The position numbers were made by a program, and so were the translations under genes. From Sesamum alatum (lineage: Eukaryota > Streptophyta > Magnoliopsida > Lamiales > Pedaliaceae), in assembly GCA_034509735.1 (NCBI GenBank), contig JACGWO010000013.1:9816136-9880135 (forward strand): 64,000 nt of DNA. Direction: 5' to 3'. How positions within the stretch are numbered: position 1 is the first letter of the stretch; the number at the start of each line of letters is the position of its first letter. The notes below the pieces were generated by a model, which did no database searches, was not told the origin of the DNA, and worked only from the letters and a program-made list of their open reading frames with translations. Below, piece by piece: positions 59,374 through 64,000 of the stretch.

Positions 59374-59389
59374 TGGTATCAGATCCCGG
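59374..59389 (+). other. Primer-binding site of Z
   Basis: TGGTATCAGATCCCGG, one change (G to T) within the initiator-Met tRNA complement, one base after the LTR. Confidence 0.82.
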
Positions 59390-59588
59390 TTCGGTGTATG
59401 GGCCTAGGGTTTATGTACGTTATAAGCATGAAACGTGATATTGGCATGTTTTATATTAAATCTTGATTGTTCTTGATTTTAAGCATGTCGATTTTATTGC
59501 TTTTAATTCGTGTGAATTTATGAATGTTGGTAATTTTCTGTTTTTCTTGGGAAACGGGGTGGAAAATTGAACGAAAAACGAGAAACGA

Positions 59589-60062
59589 CGCAGCCGGCCA
59601 GCCGGGAGGGCTGGCCGCGCGCAGCCGCACGCTGCCGGCCGGGCAGACGCGCGCAGGCAAGGGAGGCCTGCGCGCGCCCGCCCAGCCGGCCGCTCGGGGG
59701 CAGCGCGCAGCCAGGAAGGCTGCGCGCAGGCGCGCCTGCGGGTCCGCGCGCGGACGGGCTCTGGGCAGCGCCGCCAGGCGTCTGCGCGCGGCAGCGTGCC
59801 CAGTGCGCGTCTGCGCACGCACTGCGCACGGCACGGCCGGCAGCCAGCAGGCCAGCGCACGCGCAAGGCAGGGGAGCCTGCGCGCGCGGCGGCCTGCCGG
59901 CATGCCAGGCCGCGCAGCGCGCTGCCGGCCAGGCGCCCGCGCACGCAGGCAAGGGGCCTGCGCGCGCGCGCCCAGCCAGGCAGTGCCTGCGCGCGTGCCG
60001 GCGAGCCGCCGGCGGCGGCGGCGGCGGCAGCTACTGCTGCTAGGGTTTCAAAACCCTAGCAG
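59589..60062 (+). repeat. Leader GC island and hairpin, Z
   Basis: Strongly GC/CpG-rich, includes a (GGC)n stretch near 60011-60029 and many GCGCGC runs. Terminates at the 26-bp hairpin. All-phase open frames are composition effects. Confidence 0.75.
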
Positions 60063-61454
60063 TATTTTTTTCTTTTATTTTTTAATTATTTTTAATTTTA
60101 ATTTTGAATTAATTCTGAAAAATCGTTTTTTGGTTCAATTATGCCTATTTTTCTAAAGACATTATTTTAGGAGTAAAATAAATTGAATTCGGAATCCCGG
60201 GGTTATTTTACTTAAAATAATGAGGAAAGGTTTTCCTAAAACGAGAAAATATTATTACCAATATTTGTGTTTTATTTTTCACACGTTGTGCACATATTCA
60301 TTAATTATTTTAGATATTTATGATTGGAAATCATATGTTGTTGATATTATGTAATTATATGATTGGATCATGTGATTATGTGTGTTGGACGGAAATGGAT
60401 GATCGCGAGCCCTAAGACCGGATGTATGGTTTATTTTCTGTTGGGCCTGTGTGCCTCTTTTACTGCTTTCTCCTTCTCTCTTTTCTAGTTGCCTTGGAAT
60501 AATAAGGCATTCTACCTCCCTCCTTATGTACTCCCCCCGGGTTTTCGCTGGGGTTTTCTATTTTTTCAATATGTAATGAGAGTAGACTAGGAGTGAGGTT
60601 TCCTTTTTGTAATTGGTGGAGAAGAAGGAAGGACCACATGGAGAGCCCAGACGGGAGGACCCCTTGGAGTTTTCCATGAAGTGAAGAAAGAGAAAAAGAG
60701 ACCAAGGCCCATCAGCATGATGATTGGGTTACTATTAATGTAATAGTATAGGACCAACCCTAGATTGACCATAGATCCACTGCGGGCTTAGTGGATCGCA
60801 TAGGATACGGGCTCGTGATCATCCACAGGGGCGTGCTAGGCTTTAATTTTGCATGTGGTTATGATGATGGATGAATGGAATGTTTATTTATCATATAACT
60901 GCTATGAATGGTTTATTTACGCATTATGGATGTATGTGTAGATATTTATTTGAGATCTCGGTCATTACTTACTCTCACATTGGTTGGACCAATGTCAAAA
61001 TATTAGACCCTAGATAAAGTGGACATGAACTCTAGGAGTTTGTCCATGCCTTCCAATCCATGGCATAGTGAGGAAGCTGCTTTAGGTCAATAGCGTGGTC
61101 TCACGAGTCGTGGCACGTTATTGTACTTAAAGGAAGCTGCATTATGTCATGAACGAAAAGCGGGCTGCTGCTACCTGTCTCACGAGTCGTGGGGGTACCA
61201 GTGGGTCCGTGGCTCGGTCGATTGGGTTGGGTCTAACGCCCAATTAACATGATTCGCTTGGAGTCCTCGGGATCATGTGAAAGGGTGAGGCAATAATCTT
61301 GGGAATTTCGTGGAACGAGAATGGTATGGAATACCTCCCACAGGATCTTTTCCATGCGAATCGTAAAAGCGGGGTATGGGAAAAATCGATGTGGATCCCA
61401 AGCCCACTTGGAAAGGATTTCCCGAAAATCACGTTTGAGAGTACCGTGTTTTCG

Positions 61455-61462
61455 TATAAATA
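61455..61462 (+). promoter_or_regulatory. Internal leader TATA box, Z
   Basis: TATAAATA, 107 bp before gag at 61569; identical placement in P, N and M1. Confidence 0.5.
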
Positions 61463-61568
61463 GTGGGAGGATTAAATGACTAAAGTCCATGCATTTAATT
61501 ATTTTATCAAACAACCGTCTTTTATTTTCTGCTGATTGCGCGCTGTTTTCTAAAATGTAGATTTTAAA

Positions 61569-64000
61569 ATGTCTAAGAACCCACTTTCCACCATTCTTGA
61601 GACAAACAAATTCAATGGAACAAACTACAACGACTGGTTGCGCAATCTCAGGATAGTCCTAGATTACGAGAACCAAGGCTACGTCATGGACGAGCCTCTC
61701 CCTAGGACCTTACCGGAAGGATCCACGCCAGAAGAACGTGAGACGTTCGAGACTTGGCATAAGGATAACCGGAAGGTCCGTAGCATCATACTTGCTTCGA
61801 TGACCAATGAGATTTAGAAGCAATATGAAAGGCTAGACGATGTCCCTTCCATTATGGCTCGCCTTAAGGATTGCTATGCAGTCCCGGACCGGCATACTAG
61901 GTATGTCGCGACCAAGGCATTCTTTGGAACTAAAATGACAGAAGGATCCTCTGTACAAGAGCACGGGGTTAAAATGCTTACCCTGGTGGAAAAGCTCGAG
62001 GACCTAAAGGCAGGTCTCGATAATGAACGTACATAGATGTGATCCTTCAGTCACTCCCACCCTCCTTTGACCAATTTATCGTCAACTACAACATGAACGC
62101 ACTTTGAGAAGGGCATTCATGAGTTGATCAATATGTTGGTGCAATACGAGGCAACGACTAAGAAGTCCACGCCTTCGGTATTGTTTGGAGGTGCTTCGAC
62201 TTCTAATACGAAGGCAAGGGTGCCGGACGTTGGAAGAAGAAGAAAGGAAAGGAAAGGCCGTCAAAGCAGCTACGAACACTAAGAGTGTTCCCATTGCCAA
62301 AGACGGGAAAGGCAAAGGAAAGGGAAAGGTTGTCTCCAAGCAATAGTCAAAGGCATATGACATATGTATCAACTGCCGTGAGAAAGGGCATTGGAAAAGA
62401 GAGTGCCCCAAACTCTTCTCGAACCAAGGTATATATGTGATTGAGGTTAATATGGTCACTAGTTCTACCTGTTGGGTGTTAGATACCGGCTGTGGAGCTC
62501 ACATTTGCAATGACTTGCAGGTGTTGAAAAGAAGCAGAAAACTGGGTAGCGGGGACATGATCCTGAAGTTTGGGAATGGCAAGGCCATCTCGGCAGAAGT
62601 AGTAGGATCCGCCACTCTAGTAATTAGTGATAATATTAGCATAGATTTAGAACAAGTTTATTTTGTACCCAGTATGATTAAAAACATCATTTCCATTCCA
62701 TTGTTGGACAATAGTGGTTATGAGTTTAGAATCAATAAAAATTGCTTTTATTTGATGAGGTGTGGAATTGCTCATCTACTTGGTACATTACATAACGGAC
62801 TCTATATCTTGCAACAAACGAATTTCGTCCTCAATGCACAACACAAACGAAAATTAGATAATAACGAGAACGCACGTCTGTGGCACGCTAGGCTAGGTCA
62901 CATATCCCAAGATAGGATAAAAAGGTTGGTAGACTCAAAAAACCTAGAGGTTGGAGACCTGAGCGATCTATCAACTTGTGAGTCCTGTCTAAGAGGAAAA
63001 TGACCAAGAGGCCCTTTGTAGGACAAAGCAGGCTTGCCACAAGTCTGTTGGACTTGGTCCATACAGACGTATGTGGACCACTAAGGACGCAGGCCCGAGG
63101 TGGGTTCTCATACTTCATAACCTTCACCGATGATCATTCACGGTATGGTTATGTTTACCTGATGAGGTACAAGTCTGAAGCTCTTGAGAGGTTTAAAGAA
63201 TTCAGACTTGAAGTGGAGAACCAAACCAACTGCAAAATTAAAATCCTTCGGTCGGACCGAGGCGGTGAATACCTTAGTACAGAGTTCCTAGATTATCTAA
63301 AAGAACATGGTATAATATCAAAATGGACGCCTCCAGGAACACCACAGTTAAATGGTGTCTCTGAAAGGAGGAATAGAACCCTGTTGGACATGGTTCGGTC
63401 CATGATGAGTTTTACCAAATTGCCCTTATCGTTTTGGGGCTATGCACTAGAGACAGCGGCCAAATTATTGAATTTAGCGCCTACTAGTGCATTGACCCAA
63501 ACGCCATATGAAATATGGCACGGCAAGCCTGCATCCTACAACTACTTGAAAGTGTGGGGTAGCCCGCATACGTCAAGAGGTTAGTGGGAGATAAATTAGA
63601 ATCTAGATCTAGCTTATGCAGGTTCGTTGGATACCCTAAAGAAACTGCGGGTTATTACTTTTATGACCCCTTGGAACAAAAGGTGTTTGTTTCAAGAAAT
63701 GCAGTATTCTTGGAGCAAGGCTTCCCGGAGGATATCCAACCTGATGAGCTGATCCTTGAGGAATCAAGTGATGGAATCCAGCCATCAAAGGAAGCCGCGG
63801 AACCCTCACTTAGAGGATTCAGGATAGACAGCCGAAAGGCTGACCAATCTCGAGAAGTCCAACATGCTAGGCATGAAGGACAGCCTCAGGAACAGCCAGC
63901 CCCGATTCCTGAACCACCGGCTCCGATACAGTCAGCGCCCACAGTCACCACTGACGTTCCCGTTCTCCGTAGGTCCACTAGAGAGTCCAGACCTCCAATG
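61569..64000 (+). pseudogene. Copia gag-pol of Z (gag to integrase linker), broken, runs off window
   Basis: ATG at 61569 (MSKNPLSTILETNKF). Gag; basic tract; zinc knuckle CINCREKGHWKREC (about 62366-62407); protease WVLDTGCGAH; GAG-pre-integrase HARLGH...CESCLRGK; integrase HTD, SDRGGEY, VSERRNRT; Ser/Pro-rich linker to the window edge. Breaks: CAG-to-TAG at 61815-61817 and 62343-62345; lost A near 62026; extra T near 62104; lost A near 62212; lost bases near 62247-62260; lost G near 62998; lost C near 63565. Confidence 0.92.

Larger units (their letters stand above)
59390..61568 (+). other. Leader of Z, complete
   Basis: About 2.2 kb, very long for a copia leader. Order: AT-rich 200 bp, GC island 59589-60036, hairpin 60037-60062 (CTGCTAGGGTTT/AAACCCTAGCAG), AT-rich and pyrimidine tracts, palindromes CACGAGTCGTG near 61101-61111 and 61180-61190, TATA 61455-61462, gag. 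No conserved upstream ORF. Confidence 0.85.
57372..64000 (+). mobile_element. Copia element Z, family A, 3' end beyond window
   Basis: 5' LTR, PBS, complete leader and gag-pol up to the integrase-RT linker at the window edge. Left target candidate CTGCG (57367-57371). Only plus-strand A copy here with LTR, PBS and full leader contiguous. Confidence 0.92.

Overview
This window is transposon-dense intergenic DNA from a flowering-plant nuclear genome, probably a eudicot. The lineage call is an inference: there are Ty1/copia elements with YVDD reverse transcriptases, primer-binding sites complementary to plant initiator-Met tRNA (TGGTATCAGAGC), and a fragment resembling an endogenous plant pararetrovirus. 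I found no intact host gene, tRNA, rRNA or CRISPR. Almost all of it is nested copies of a few related long-LTR copia families. I call them A (LTR about 2.0 kb, TGTTAGAATAGGTGACC...TTTCA), B (LTR about 2.23 kb, ends TTGTCCTTCA), C (solo LTR only, about 2.23 kb) and E (LTR about 2.21 kb).

Layout. 1-1438: plus-strand A gag-pol fragment. 1439-19597: remains of a minus-strand A element (M1: LTR piece, RT-IN-gag, long leader, LTR remnant). It is interrupted by a young plus-strand A element (P, 5475-16226, target duplication CCTTG) and by a further A LTR (17231-19192). 19598-29424: nested stack, with B LTR interrupted by solo C LTR (GGTGG), that by an internally deleted minus-strand A element Q (TAAGC), and that by a solo A LTR (GCTAG). 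29425-about 30930: endogenous pararetrovirus-like fragment, the end of an open reading frame followed by a 35S-like promoter and poly(A) signal. 31311-35478: minus-strand family-B gag, leader, integrase/RT fragment and LTR. 35479-52253: minus-strand E element split by a complete minus-strand A element N (39431-51576, GAATC), which itself carries a solo A LTR (AATTA). 52254-57371: B 5' LTR with a second B solo LTR inside it (CCCTT), PBS and leader. 57372-64000: plus-strand A element Z, running off the window.

The complete A architecture, read from N and Z, is: 2-kb LTR, PBS, an unusually long leader (about 2.2 kb) holding a very GC-rich island bordered by a 12-bp-arm hairpin, paired CACGAGTCGTG palindromes, a second TATA box about 105 bp before gag, then gag (CCHC)-protease-integrase-RT-RNase H, polypurine tract and LTR. 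Every gag-pol here is broken, mostly by one-base changes in homopolymers; N keeps an uninterrupted RT-RNase H frame.

Most notable signals: a covarying hairpin in the LTR with an invariant (C/T)ACAC loop shared by families A, B and C; a roughly 50-bp block nearly identical in all four LTR families; element P, whose PBS and leader start have been replaced by a 982-bp copy of its own downstream flank; and the pararetrovirus-like promoter with exact as-1 spacing.
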